From: Litorimonas sp964610115
GTDB lineage: Bacteria; Pseudomonadota; Alphaproteobacteria; Caulobacterales; Maricaulaceae
Direction: 5' to 3'
Assembly: GCA_964610115.1 (NCBI GenBank)
Contig: CAZSUW010000006.1
Location: 1-52,244, forward strand
DNA: 52,244 nucleotides
The translations under genes were made by a program, and so were the position numbers. Shown here one piece after another: positions 1 through 9,058 of the stretch. The notes below the pieces were generated by a model that saw only the letters and a list, made by a program, of their open reading frames with translations, searched no databases and was not told where the DNA came from. Position 1 is the first letter of the stretch. The number at the start of each line of letters is the position of its first letter.

Positions 1-1511
1 TACCCCGCCGCGTTGCGCGCTTCCGCCTCCGCCCAGTCTTTGGGGAGGGTTTTCGTCGCAATGAAAAAGCTAAGCGCTGACAAAGCCAAAGCCCCGGCGC
101 AGATTGTAATGGCTAAGCGGATTGCATGTATTTGGCCATGCGTTTCTTTGAAAGCATCAGCGATAAACCCAACGGCTGTGGGGCCGCCGCCCAGGGCAAT
201 CAGGTTTAAGATCAAGAAAAACAGGGCTGTCGACATAGCGCGCATGTTAATCGGCGCCAGTGTCTGCGCGATGGCAAAGCTGGGGCCTAAATACATGCCT
301 AAAAAGAAGAGTAAGACAGCGGCGAAGGCCATGTGCAGCATTGTCGTTGGCACCCAGAATGCGCCGATGATCAACGGTAGACAAATAAGGACCGATAATG
401 CCGGGACAAGCGCGTAGTAAGATACGCTTTTTCCGGCCAGTTTCTGTGCGAGCGCCCCACCGAAGAATGTCCCGCCGCCATAAAAAAACATATTTATGAG
501 CGCGAGAATGTACATCATATTACTAAAGCCAAAGGCTGCATCACCTTGCGCGGTGTCAAACGGCAGCAGGTAATCAATTTGCCACGCTGAAACCGCATAG
601 CCCACAAATGAGGCCAAAGAGATGCCGAGGCACATATACCACCATGATGGGATGGATAGTAGGACCCTAAGAGTAGCAGAAAAAGGTGTATCCGCTTTTA
701 GTACGGCTCGGATTCCGGCTCCAACGATAGGAATGGTCACTAAAATACCAATCAATACGGAGGTGAAAACATATATCGCCACGAGGGCGCCGAGTAAGAT
801 AAGTCCGAACCAGAAAAATTTACCCGTTAAAATCGACAATAATAATTTGGAAAATGGCGGGACGCCTTCTTGTTTATAGTCTTGTGTGTCCTGCGCGCCG
901 CGAACCGGTTCTCTTACAACGAACCGTGTGAAAATCGCGAGCGCGACGCCTGTTACGCCCAAGACGATCAGCAGCTGTCGCCAATTAAAACCCCCACCGC
1001 CGCCGAGGGCGTAGCCTGCAACCGCATAGGCAAACCCCAGACCAAGCGGTATACCGAGGGAGTAGATTGACAGCGCTTTTGTGCGCTCATCCTTTGAATA
1101 CATATCCGAGATGATTGAGTGTGAGGGCGGAGAGCCGCCGGCTTCCCCAACACCCACACCCATTCTGGCGAGGCCAATCGATAGAAAGCTATTGGCCATC
1201 CCAGTTAGTGCGGTAAAGCCCGACCAAACGGCGAGGGAAATCGTCACAATATTGACGCGATTATAACGATCCGCCAGCCAGGCGATTGGGATCCCGACGA
1301 CAGTATAGAACAGGGCGAATAAGAAGCCTTTCAACAGCCCCATTTGAGAATTGGTCAGTTCAAGGTCGGCTTGGATAAAGGGTGACAGGATGCCTATGAT
1401 CTGGCGATCAATAAAGTTGAACGCATAGATCAGCGTAAGTAAAAGCAAGACGAATCCGCGATAACGATATGGAGTCGTGTCCTGCGCAGGTTTACTCGGC
1501 GAATCTGCCAT
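1..1511 (-). CDS. MFS transporter, spinster-like (partial at window edge)
   Basis: The minus-strand frame opens at an ATG with GGGGA seven bases upstream and stays open to the window edge, giving about 503 residues, so the gene is nearly complete. The N-terminus reads LIYAFNFIDRQIIGIL in the first membrane segment. This is the typical start of spinster-type MFS carriers (lipid, sugar-phosphate or aromatic-acid transporters of the inner membrane). Many hydrophobic segments follow, with loop motifs such as LADRYNR after the second segment and GVGVGEAGGSPPSHS further on. The glycine-rich GEAG motif is characteristic of this subfamily. The substrate cannot be read from sequence. It lies downstream of radC on the same strand with a 77-base gap and may be independently transcribed. 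The last visible bases are TA, so either a stop or a Tyr codon may sit exactly at the edge. Confidence 0.85.
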   Translation of the reverse strand, partial: MADSPSKPAQDTTPYRYRGFVLLLLTLIYAFNFIDRQIIGILSPFIQADLELTNSQMGLLKGFLFALFYTVVGIPIAWLADRYNRVNIVTISLAVWSGFTALTGMANSFLSIGLARMGVGVGEAGGSPPSHSIISDMYSKDERTKALSIYSLGIPLGLGFAYAVAGYALGGGGGFNWRQLLIVLGVTGVALAIFTRFVVREPVRGAQDTQDYKQEGVPPFSKLLLSILTGKFFWFGLILLGALVAIYVFTSVLIGILVTIPIVGAGIRAVLKADTPFSATLRVLLSIPSWWYMCLGISLASFVGYAVSAWQIDYLLPFDTAQGDAAFGFSNMMYILALINMFFYGGGTFFGGALAQKLAGKSVSYYALVPALSVLICLPLIIGAFWVPTTMLHMAFAAVLLFFLGMYLGPSFAIAQTLAPINMRAMSTALFFLILNLIALGGGPTAVGFIADAFKETHGQIHAIRLAITICAGALALSALSFFIATKTLPKDWAEAEARNAAG

Positions 1512-1588
1512 AGAATTTCCCCAGATTTCTTCTTTGTTCTGTCCGGATGCGTTACAAACCTAGGCCGTGCTGGCAAGACGCAAAAATG

Positions 1589-2503
1589 TTACATCAGGCC
1601 TAACATTTTGAAGCTGGCGACATCCTCACGACCGATGACGAGGTGGTCGTGGACGGTCACATTGATGGATTGGCACGTTTTGATAATTTCAGCGGTTAGC
1701 TGTTCGTCTTGCGGGCTCGGCGTCGGATCGCCACTCGGATGGTTGTGGGCAAGGATGATGGCCGTGGCTTCGTGAACAAGAGCCCGGCGGACAATTTCGC
1801 GCGGATATACGGCAGTGCGGTCGACCGTGCCTTGACTCATAACTTCATCAGCGAGCAGGCGGTTCTTCTGATTTAGGAAAAGGACACGAAATTGCTCCCG
1901 CCCTTCAAATTGCATGGCCGCACGACAATAATCGAGCAGGGCGTTCCAGCTCGATAATACGGGTCGGTTGAGCACGCTGCTTTGCCCTACGCGCACACTG
2001 ACTTGGTGGAGGAGCTTTAAGTGACGGGCCGCCGCCGGGCCGATGCCTTTGACGGTGGTGAGCTTATCCACTGGCGCGGCGACGACTTCGGCCAGCGACC
2101 CAAATGATTTGATGAGGCGTTTGGCGTGAGGGCGGGTATCGACGCGTGGAATGACTTGAAAGAGCAGCAGTTCCAACAGCTCATAGTCTTCAAATGCCTC
2201 TGCGCCCCGACGATCAAGCTTCGCCCGCAACCGATCCCGATGGGCTAGGTAGTCGGGCTGGTCTTTAGGCGCGATCGAGAAAGCGGCCTTCGGCTCTGTT
2301 GGCGGAATATTGTTATCTGACGTCGGAGGTTTAGGGGCCGCCTTTGGCGTTGCGTCGTATGTTGGTGCGTCTGCAAGCGGGGTCGCAGGAGGCTTTTTCG
2401 GGCTTTGGCGGGCTTCCGCCTCTGCAATCTGCCGTTCGATCATCGCTTCGAAATCAATGGGCGCTTCGGACAGGCGGGGTGGTTTGTTTGAAGAGCTAGA
2501 CAA
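1589..2503 (-). CDS. radC: RadC family JAB-domain protein
   Basis: About 304 residues. The first 80 or so are low-complexity and rich in Ala, Pro and Lys. A helix-hairpin-helix follows (KGIGPAAARHL), then a C-terminal JAB/MPN domain with the metal-binding motif AHNHPSGDPTPS (H253, H255 and D260 from the start used here), where family members bind zinc. RadC was named for repair, but its biochemical role is unsettled and a DNA-repair role should not be assumed. The upstream boundary is weak: the longest frame begins with TTG five bases after the map stop and has no clear ribosome site. An internal ATG at 2443 would remove 20 disordered residues. The gene is probably co-transcribed with map. 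Confidence 0.9.
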   Translation of the reverse strand: MSSSSNKPPRLSEAPIDFEAMIERQIAEAEARQSPKKPPATPLADAPTYDATPKAAPKPPTSDNNIPPTEPKAAFSIAPKDQPDYLAHRDRLRAKLDRRGAEAFEDYELLELLLFQVIPRVDTRPHAKRLIKSFGSLAEVVAAPVDKLTTVKGIGPAAARHLKLLHQVSVRVGQSSVLNRPVLSSWNALLDYCRAAMQFEGREQFRVLFLNQKNRLLADEVMSQGTVDRTAVYPREIVRRALVHEATAIILAHNHPSGDPTPSPQDEQLTAEIIKTCQSINVTVHDHLVIGREDVASFKMLGLM

Positions 2504-2508
2504 ATGCG

Positions 2509-3330
2509 TTATTGCACATGTGGCTTGTGCAGCCCGCTGGGCGAGGTGGTGAAAATCTCACAACCGGTCGCGGTGACACCAATGCTATGTTCGAATTGTG
2601 CGGTCAGTTTCCGGTCGCGCGTCACCGCCGTCCAACCGTCGGACAGAATTTTCACGCCGGGACGCCCTAAGTTGACCATGGGTTCAACCGTAAAGAACAT
2701 GCCTTCGCGCAGCTCTTCCCCGCCACCGGGTCGACCATAGTGCAGGATATTCGGCGCATCGTGGAAAAGGCGACCTAGGCCGTGGCCGCAGAAATCTTCT
2801 ACGACGCTCATCCGTTCATTCTCGACAAAGCTCTGAATGGCGTAGCCAATGTCGCCTGTCGTATTTCCGGGTTTGATGGCGGCGATGCCTTGCATCAGCG
2901 AGTCATATGTAATGTCCATAAGGCGTTGTGCCCGGCGGCTGGGCGTGCCTGCGACATACATGCGGGATGTATCGCCATGCCAGCCGTCAACGATGACAGT
3001 CACATCTATATTCAGAATGTCGCCGTCCTTTAGAGGCTTCGGTCCCGGAATGCCGTGACAAACGACGTGATTGATCGACGTGCAGAGGGAGTGCTTATAA
3101 CCGCGATAGCCCATGGTGGCCGGTAAGGCCCCATTATCAAGTATGAAGGTGCGCGCCGCGCTATCGAGGGCTTCGGTTGTCACGCCAGGCTGAACGAGCG
3201 GGGCTAGCTGATCCAGACACTCGGCGGCAAGGCGGCCAGCCTTACGCATGCCGGCAAAGTCGTCCGCATTGTGCAGCTTAATCGCGCCATCGCGAAATGC
3301 GGCGGCATCATTGGCGTCGATGTAATTCAT
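2509..3330 (-). CDS. map: Type I methionine aminopeptidase
   Basis: 273 residues, the usual size for the bacterial M24A enzyme, which removes the initiator Met from nascent proteins in the cytoplasm. The five metal ligands can be placed: Asp in NIDVTVIVDGWHGD and the second Asp in HGDTSRMY, His in CGHGLGRLFHDAPN, Glu in FFTVEPMVNLG, and Glu in AQFEHSIGVT. The substrate-side histidine lies in TSINHVVCHGIPG. The N-terminus has about 20 extra residues before the conserved region, and no strong ribosome site is visible. The order map-radC with a five-base gap suggests one transcript. Map is normally essential, so this is probably a constitutively expressed gene. Confidence 0.96.
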   Translation of the reverse strand: MNYIDANDAAAFRDGAIKLHNADDFAGMRKAGRLAAECLDQLAPLVQPGVTTEALDSAARTFILDNGALPATMGYRGYKHSLCTSINHVVCHGIPGPKPLKDGDILNIDVTVIVDGWHGDTSRMYVAGTPSRRAQRLMDITYDSLMQGIAAIKPGNTTGDIGYAIQSFVENERMSVVEDFCGHGLGRLFHDAPNILHYGRPGGGEELREGMFFTVEPMVNLGRPGVKILSDGWTAVTRDRKLTAQFEHSIGVTATGCEIFTTSPSGLHKPHVQ

Positions 3331-3378
3331 AATGATATCGATATAGGGGAATGCTGAGAAAAGCGATAGGGCAGGGTG

Positions 3379-3786
3379 TCATCCCTTTTCGATCGCGTCA
3401 GGCGTTTCGGGCGTTTCGGGCGTGTGCGCCGCAGCGCTTAGTGGAGATACTCTATCCATACCCTGCTCGGATATTTGTTCGGCGATACTTCGTATGCGCT
3501 TTTCCCCGCGGACGAGTCCATCCCGCACTTTCCAAATCAAAAACCCCAGTCCCCCAGGAATGAGTGCCGGTATCATCCAGGCCCAATGACCAAACAGCGC
3601 GCCCATTAATCCGGCCGCGAGCAATAGAGCGCAAAGGCTGATCGCAACCCAAGCAAGCATATGCACAATAAAAAGCGGCGCAAAGGCTCGATCAAGCGCT
3701 TGGTTGCGCGCAAGTCGGGCAGCAAGCCGCGCCGCCAGGGCCGGATCACGCCGGGCTTCGTATATGGCATAAAGATCGCCGATCAT
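3379..3786 (-). CDS. Small two-helix membrane protein of unknown function
   Basis: 135 residues that I do not recognise. An N-terminal amphipathic part rich in Ala and Arg (residues 1-32, DPALAARLAARLARN) is followed by two predicted membrane helices, about residues 38-62 (FIVHMLAWVAISLCALLLAAG) and 66-86 (GHWAWMIPALIPGGLGFLIW). A charged cytoplasmic-looking segment with KVRDGLVRGEKRIRSIAEQ comes next. The C-terminus carries a short TPE repeat (HTPETPETPDAIEKG) that mirrors a small DNA duplication. It precedes map by 48 bases on the same strand and diverges from atpH. No function can be assigned. Confidence 0.7.
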   Translation of the reverse strand: MIGDLYAIYEARRDPALAARLAARLARNQALDRAFAPLFIVHMLAWVAISLCALLLAAGLMGALFGHWAWMIPALIPGGLGFLIWKVRDGLVRGEKRIRSIAEQISEQGMDRVSPLSAAAHTPETPETPDAIEKG

Positions 3787-3978
3787 AAGTGCCGATATTC
3801 CACTTTATAAGGGCTTACACAATCCTGACTGCGGCTTGACGTCATGGGATGCAACTCCCCTGTTGGCAAATGCAAACGGCTTTGCTAGGGCGCGCGCGAA
3901 GATAAAGTAGGGTGTTACCTTGCTTGAAAAAGACCTCCCGGGGCATATGTCCCGCCTAACCGATACGGACATTTTTAC
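3787..3978 (+). promoter_or_regulatory. Divergent intergenic region with ATP synthase operon leader
   Basis: 192 bases between a minus-strand membrane gene and atpH. It must hold the promoter of the atp operon. The best -35 candidates are CTTGAC at 3835-3840 and TTGGCA at 3863-3868, the latter followed about 15 bases later by GCTAGG. Neither matches sigma-70 well, so the exact promoter is uncertain. A GC hairpin (CGGGGCATATGTCCCG, 3940-3955) lies in the presumed leader just before the GTG start of atpH. Confidence 0.4.
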
Positions 3979-4536
3979 GTGAGTTCTAACGACGTCATTA
4001 CGGGCGAGGCCCCGGGCCGCTACGCCGAGGCGCTTCTTGAGCTAGCGGATCAGGCTAAGTCCCTGACTCGTGTAGAAAAAGATCTGAAATCGTTCGCAAA
4101 GGCTTTCTCAAATAGCGATGAATTACGTCGCATGGCGGAAAGCCCAGTGTTCGCGACTGAGGACAAAGTTGCCGCTATGACGGCGATTGCCAAGAAAGCA
4201 AAAGCGTCTCTTCTGACCCAACAATTCATCGGGACAGTTACTGCGAATCGCCGCGCAGCCGAGATACCTGCTATTATAAAGGCCTTTGAGGACAAGCTCG
4301 CTCTGCGTCGCGGAAGCCAGGTTGCGAAAGTGACGAGCGCGACAAAACTGACACAAGCGCAGCTGACCCAACTCAAATCAAAACTCAAAGCCGCCACAGG
4401 GCGTCCTGTCGAAATCGAAGCCGATGTCGATCCGGACCTTTTAGGCGGTTTTGTCGTCAAGCTTGGCTCTCGCCTGTTTGACGCTTCGCTTAAAACAAAA
4501 CTCGAGGACATGCGCCTCGCCCTTAAATCCGCTTAA
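3979..4536 (+). CDS. atpH: F1 ATP synthase delta subunit
   Basis: 185 residues, a normal length for the OSCP/delta subunit, which links the F1 head to the peripheral stalk of Fo. The family signature is seen in the N-terminal helical domain (GRYAEALLELADQA) and in the C-terminal conserved stretch (DPDLLGGFVVKLGSRLFDAS). The start is GTG. An in-frame TGA at 3925 and the absence of any other start codon in between force this choice, even though no good ribosome site is visible. It is the first gene of the atpHAGDC operon, 24 bases before atpA. This order without atpB/E/F is typical of alphaproteobacteria, where Fo genes sit elsewhere. Confidence 0.96.
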   Translation: MSSNDVITGEAPGRYAEALLELADQAKSLTRVEKDLKSFAKAFSNSDELRRMAESPVFATEDKVAAMTAIAKKAKASLLTQQFIGTVTANRRAAEIPAIIKAFEDKLALRRGSQVAKVTSATKLTQAQLTQLKSKLKAATGRPVEIEADVDPDLLGGFVVKLGSRLFDASLKTKLEDMRLALKSA

Positions 4537-4560
4537 AGACCTTCAAGAAGGACTCCTTCG

Positions 4561-6115
4561 ATGGATATTCGTGCCGCTGAAATCAGCACTATTCTAAAAA
4601 AACAGATCAAAGACTTCGGCAAAGAAGCCAAGGTCTCTGATGTTGGCCAAGTTCTCTCCGTCGGTGACGGGATCGCTCGCGTTTACGGGCTCGACAATGT
4701 CCGCGCGGGTGAGATGGTCGAATTCCCGGGCGGCATTAAAGGTATGGCGCTAAATTTAGAGACCGACAATGTCGGTGTCGTGATCTTCGGCGATGACCGG
4801 TCCATCAAAGAAGGTGATCAAGTCCGCCGTCTGGGCGAAATTGTGGATGTGCCCGTCGGTAAAGGGTTGCTGGGACGCGTTGTTGATCCGCTGGGCAACC
4901 CAATCGATGGTAAAGGTCCGATTGTGGCCGATGAACGCCGACGTGTTGATGTGAAAGCCCCTGGCATCATCCCCCGTAAATCCGTGCACGAGCCCGTGCA
5001 GACTGGAATTAAGGCCATTGACGCCCTGATCCCGATTGGTCGCGGCCAGCGCGAGCTGATCATTGGTGACCGCCAAACGGGCAAGACCGCCGTGGCCGTC
5101 GATGCGATCTTGAACCAGAAGCCTGCTTTTGACGAAGACCGGGAAAACGATAAGCTCTACTGTATCTACGTTGTGGTGGGTCAGAAGCGCTCAACAGTGG
5201 CGCAGCTCGTCAAGGTTCTCGAAGAAAATGGCGCGATGGAATATTCCATCGTTGTCGCTGCAACAGCGTCAGAGCCTGCTCCACTGCTTTACCTCGCGCC
5301 ATTCTCCGGTTGCGCCATGGGCGAATATTTCCGCGACAATGGCATGCACAGCCTGATTGTTTATGATGATCTGTCCAAGCAGGCCGTCGCCTATCGCCAG
5401 ATGTCATTATTGCTGCGTCGTCCTCCAGGNNNNNNNNNNCCGTGAAGCCTATCCGGGCGACGTTTTCTACCTTCACTCCCGTCTGCTGGAACGTGCGGCG
5501 AAAATGGGCGATTATTACGGCAATGGTTCACTGACCGCGCTGCCGATCATTGAAACCCAAGGCAATGACGTATCCGCTTTTATCCCGACCAATGTGATTT
5601 CGATTACAGACGGTCAGATCTTTTTGGAAACGGACCTATTCTTCCAAGGTATTCGTCCGGCCTTGAATGTCGGCCTCTCCGTGTCTCGCGTGGGCTCTTC
5701 GGCTCAGATTAAAGCGATGAAACAGGTCGCAGGCCCGATCAAAGGCGAGCTGGCGCAGTACCGCGAAATGGCGGCCTTTGCGCAGTTTGGTTCCGATCTA
5801 GACGCGTCTACCCAAGCGCTGCTGGCCCGCGGTGACCGCCTGACAGAACTTCTAAAACAGCCACAATTCTCTCCCCTGAAAGTGGAAGAGCAGGTCGTTG
5901 TTCTTTATGCGGGTACGCGTGGTTACCTAAAAGACGTTACCGTGGTTGATGTTCAGGACTATGAAGCCAAGCTCTTGGCGCATCTGCGTGGCGAGCAAAC
6001 GGCGCTCCTCTCCAGCATTGCGACAGAGAAAAAGCTGACAGAAGATATTGAAGGCACAATGAAATCTGTTCTCGATAGCTTCACGTCCAACTATTTGGCT
6101 TCGAAAGCGGCCTAG
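4561..6115 (+). CDS. atpA: F1 ATP synthase alpha subunit (interrupted by a 10-N gap)
   Basis: This is the non-catalytic nucleotide-binding subunit of F1. Walker A reads GDRQTGKTAVAVDAI and the conserved arginine segment is ALNVGLSVSRVGSSAQ. The reading frame changes by one across the run of N. The left part ends in LLRRPPG with a split Gly codon (gg) and the right part begins with c followed by REAYPGDVFYLHSRL. If the N run is removed, the bases join as gg-c-cgt and give PPGREAYPGD, the nearly invariant family sequence. The joined gene is 1545 bases, 514 residues, the expected size. So the frameshift is an assembly placeholder, not a pseudogene. It sits between atpH and atpG, nine bases before the latter. 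Confidence 0.96.
5430..5439. other. Assembly gap (10 N)
   Basis: Ten undetermined bases inside atpA. Flanking codons indicate that the true gap length is zero or a multiple of three close to zero, because direct joining restores the conserved PPGREA motif and the reading frame. Confidence 0.95.
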
Positions 6116-6124
6116 GGCGGCAAG

Positions 6125-7027
6125 ATGGCCAACCTTAAGGACCTCAAAAACCGGATCTCAAGCGTGAAAAACACGCAGAAGATCACGCGCGCCATGCAAA
6201 TGGTGGCGGCGGCCAAGTTGCGTAAGGCGCAAGAGGCGGCTGAAAGCTCGCGGCCTTATGCAGAGCGTATTCGCGGCGTGATCGCTAACCTCGCCGGGTC
6301 GCTTGGCGACGGCGGTGGTGACGCGCCAAAACTGCTCGTCGGTAATGGAAATGACCAGACTGTCCTGCTTGTCGTTGCGACGGCAGATCGCGGGCTTTGT
6401 GGCGGTTTCAACACAAATATCGTCCGGAAAGCGCGCGAGGAAATTGTCGCGCTCGAAAAAGCGGGCAAGACCGTCAAACTCTATTTGATTGGTAAAAAAG
6501 GTTATGACCAGCTCAACCGTCTCTACGGCGATCAGGTCGTCAAATATATCTCACTAAAAGAAGAGCGCGCGCTTCACGCTGGCATTGCCCGCAATATTGG
6601 CGAAGAGGTCACGGCCATGTTTGAGGCAGGTGATTTTGATGTCGCCAAGCTGATCTATGCTCAGTTCAAAAACGTGATGGAACAAGACCCCGTCGCGCAG
6701 ACGATCATCCCGGCAAATGCTTCAATTGAAACAGATGCAGCGGGCGAAAGCTCCGGTCCTGATTTGGGCGGGGCGATCTATACTTATGAGCCAGACGAGG
6801 CGGGCATTTTGGAAGTGCTACTGCCGCGGTCGATCAATACGCAGATTTTCTCTGCCCTGCTTGAAAACCAGGCGGGCGAGATGGGCTCCAAGATGACGGC
6901 CATGGATAACGCCACGCGTAATGCGGGCGAAATGATCGACAAGCTCACACTCACCTTTAACCGGACGCGACAAGCAAAAATCACGTCCGAACTCATCGAA
7001 ATTATTTCCGGCGCGGAAGCGCTGTAA
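6125..7027 (+). CDS. atpG: F1 ATP synthase gamma subunit
   Basis: 300 residues, the central rotor shaft of F1. Both family signatures are clear. The N-terminal helix is LKDLKNRISSVKNTQKITRAMQMVAAAKLRKAQ (residues 3-35). The C-terminal helix is SKMTAMDNATRNAGEMIDKL followed by LTFNRTRQAKITSELIEIISGAEAL, ending the protein as usual. The central Rossmann-like part contains TADRGLCGGFNTNIVRKA. The gene begins nine bases after the atpA stop and ends 23 bases before atpD. Nothing odd is seen. Confidence 0.97.
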   Translation: MANLKDLKNRISSVKNTQKITRAMQMVAAAKLRKAQEAAESSRPYAERIRGVIANLAGSLGDGGGDAPKLLVGNGNDQTVLLVVATADRGLCGGFNTNIVRKAREEIVALEKAGKTVKLYLIGKKGYDQLNRLYGDQVVKYISLKEERALHAGIARNIGEEVTAMFEAGDFDVAKLIYAQFKNVMEQDPVAQTIIPANASIETDAAGESSGPDLGGAIYTYEPDEAGILEVLLPRSINTQIFSALLENQAGEMGSKMTAMDNATRNAGEMIDKLTLTFNRTRQAKITSELIEIISGAEAL

Positions 7028-7050
7028 CGCATAGCTGACAGGAAACACTG

Positions 7051-8580
7051 ATGGCCACCGCACCTAAGAAGACGGCAGCGAAAAAGCCCGCCGCCAAGAA
7101 AAAGCCCGCCGCGAAAAAGGCGCCCGCGAAAAAGCGCGTGACGAAAAAAGCGGTAAACGCGAACACAGCCGCGACAGGCAAAATCAGCCAGGTTATCGGC
7201 GCGGTTGTAGACGTGGAATTTGTTGGCGATCTGCCGGAAATTCAAAACGCGCTGGAAACAGACAATAACGGCACACGCCTTGTCCTCGAAGTGGCACAAC
7301 ATTTGGGCCAGAACACGGTCCGCACCATTGCCATGGACGCGACAGAAGGTCTGGTCCGCGGCCAAGATGTGATCAATACCGGCGCGCCTATCACTATTCC
7401 GGTGGGTCCAGAGACGCTCGGTCGCATCATGAACGTCATCGGTGAGCCGATTGACGAGCGCGGCCCGATTACGGCGAAGACCAAAGCCCCGATCCACAAA
7501 TCAGCCCCACCATTTGTGGACCAAGCGACAGAAACCGAAGTTCTCGCGACGGGTATCAAAGTCATTGATTTGCTCTGCCCTTACGCCAAAGGCGGTAAGA
7601 TCGGCCTGTTCGGCGGTGCTGGCGTGGGCAAGACCGTTTTGATCATGGAATTGATCAACAATATCGCGAAACTGTTTGGTGGTTACTCCGTTTTCGCCGG
7701 TGTGGGTGAACGGACGCGTGAAGGGAACGACCTCTACCACGAAATGATCGAATCCAACGTGATCGACCTAGAAGGCGAAAGCCGTGCGACGCTGGTTTAT
7801 GGTCAGATGAACGAACCACCCGGAGCGCGTGCGCGTGTCGCTCTGACAGGTCTGTCTCAAGCCGAATATTTCCGCGATGAGGAAGGCAAAGACGTTCTCT
7901 TCTTCGTCGACAACATTTTCCGCTTTACCCAGGCGGGTTCCGAAGTGTCCGCCCTGTTGGGTCGTATTCCATCGGCGGTGGGCTATCAGCCGACACTCGC
8001 GACCGAAATGGGTGCGATGCAGGAACGCATTACGTCCACCACAAAGGGGTCTATCACATCCGTTCAGGCCATTTACGTGCCGGCCGATGACTTGACCGAC
8101 CCGGCGCCAGCCACATCGTTCGCGCACTTGGATGCGACAACCGTTCTGAACCGGGCGATCTCAGAGAAGGGTATCTACCCGGCTGTGGACCCGCTCGATT
8201 CAACGTCTCGTATTCTGGAGCCGCGCACAGTGGGTGAAGAACACTATCAAGTTGCGCGTCAGGTTCAGGAAACGCTGCAAAAATATAAGTCTCTGCAAGA
8301 CATCATCGCCATCCTCGGCATGGACGAGCTGTCCGAAGAGGATAAGCTGACTGTGGCCCGCGCGCGTAAGATCGAAAAATTCCTCAGCCAGCCGTTTGAC
8401 GTGGCCGAAGTCTTCACGGGCTCGCCGGGTATTCAGGTCCCACTCGAAGACACGATCCGCTCTTTCAAAGGCGTTGTGAATGGCGACTATGATCACCTGC
8501 CAGAGCAAGCCTTCTACATGGTCGGCGGCATTGACGATGTGATCGAAAAGGCTGCCAAGATGGCGGCTGAAGCAGCTTAA
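7051..8580 (+). CDS. atpD: F1 ATP synthase beta subunit with Lys/Ala-rich N-terminal leader
   Basis: The catalytic subunit of F1, 509 residues against about 470 in most bacteria. The core starts at TGKISQVIGAVVDVEF near residue 42. Walker A is GGAGVGKTVLIMELI, the catalytic Glu lies in GVGERTREGNDLYHEM, and the DELSEED lever reads GMDELSEEDKLTV. The extra 41 residues are almost pure Ala, Lys and Pro (blocks such as KKPAAKKKPAAKKAPAKK), resembling a histone H1 tail. A comparable leader is known, from memory, in Caulobacter-type AtpD, so this supports the taxonomic placement rather than a novelty. The ribosome site is AGGAAA about seven bases before the ATG. The leader should be disordered and project from the N-terminal crown of F1. 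Confidence 0.97.
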   Translation: MATAPKKTAAKKPAAKKKPAAKKAPAKKRVTKKAVNANTAATGKISQVIGAVVDVEFVGDLPEIQNALETDNNGTRLVLEVAQHLGQNTVRTIAMDATEGLVRGQDVINTGAPITIPVGPETLGRIMNVIGEPIDERGPITAKTKAPIHKSAPPFVDQATETEVLATGIKVIDLLCPYAKGGKIGLFGGAGVGKTVLIMELINNIAKLFGGYSVFAGVGERTREGNDLYHEMIESNVIDLEGESRATLVYGQMNEPPGARARVALTGLSQAEYFRDEEGKDVLFFVDNIFRFTQAGSEVSALLGRIPSAVGYQPTLATEMGAMQERITSTTKGSITSVQAIYVPADDLTDPAPATSFAHLDATTVLNRAISEKGIYPAVDPLDSTSRILEPRTVGEEHYQVARQVQETLQKYKSLQDIIAILGMDELSEEDKLTVARARKIEKFLSQPFDVAEVFTGSPGIQVPLEDTIRSFKGVVNGDYDHLPEQAFYMVGGIDDVIEKAAKMAAEAA

Positions 8581-8598
8581 GAGACGGGGTAGCCATTC

Positions 8599-8991
8599 AT
8601 GGCTGACAAACTTAACTTCTCTCTTGTTTCGCCAGAGCGTGAACTGTTTTCCGGCGCTGTCGATCAGGTCGATGTGCCGGGAACGGAAGGCGACTTTGCG
8701 ATCCTGCCGAACCATGCTCCCTTTATGGCGAGCATTCGGACGGGGGCGATCATCGTGCGCGATGGTTCAGAAGAACAACGTTTCTTCGTCCAAGGCGGGT
8801 TTGCCGATGTGACGCCAGCAGGCCTGACGATCCTGGCCGAACGCTGCGCCCCCACAACCGAGATTAGCAAAGATGATTTGGTTGCTGAAATCGAACAAGC
8901 GAAAGCAGATCTGGAAACGCTCACGAATGAACGAGCCATGGCCAAGCGCCAGCATTTGGATGGGTTGGAAGCCCTGTTCAATATGGTTTGA
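8599..8991 (+). CDS. atpC: F1 ATP synthase epsilon subunit
   Basis: 130 residues. The N-terminal beta-sandwich is recognisable (FSLVSPERELFSGAVDQVDVPGTEGDFAILPNHAPF, then GGFADVTPAGLTILAERC), followed by a short helical C-terminal part (residues about 90-130). The subunit sits on gamma and in many bacteria restrains ATP hydrolysis. It is the last gene of the operon, 18 bases after atpD, and is followed 28 bases later by a rho-independent terminator. Confidence 0.95.
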   Translation: MADKLNFSLVSPERELFSGAVDQVDVPGTEGDFAILPNHAPFMASIRTGAIIVRDGSEEQRFFVQGGFADVTPAGLTILAERCAPTTEISKDDLVAEIEQAKADLETLTNERAMAKRQHLDGLEALFNMV

Positions 8992-9019
8992 CGGCTAGCC
9001 CGTAATGATGAAGTCTTTG

Positions 9020-9050
9020 AAAAAAGCGGCTCTGTCAGGGTCGCTTTTTT
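9020..9050. terminator. Bidirectional terminator between atpC and MFS gene
   Basis: The arms AAAAAAGCG (9020-9028) and CGCTTTTTT (9042-9050) form a stem with A and T runs on both sides. It lies between the converging ends of atpC (plus) and the MFS gene (minus), so it can stop transcription from both. Confidence 0.85.
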
Positions 9051-9058
9051 ATTTGAGT

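Noticed and set aside
13..417. 134-codon plus-strand frame at the window start
   Set aside because: It is antisense to the MFS transporter, which has recognisable family motifs on the minus strand.
4561..6115. Frameshifted atpA pseudogene
   Set aside because: The frame change is confined to the 10-N placeholder and direct joining restores an invariant motif and full length.
6784..7497. 237-codon minus-strand frame across atpG/atpD
   Set aside because: Shadow of two strongly conserved ATP synthase genes; its composition reflects the Ala/Lys leader.
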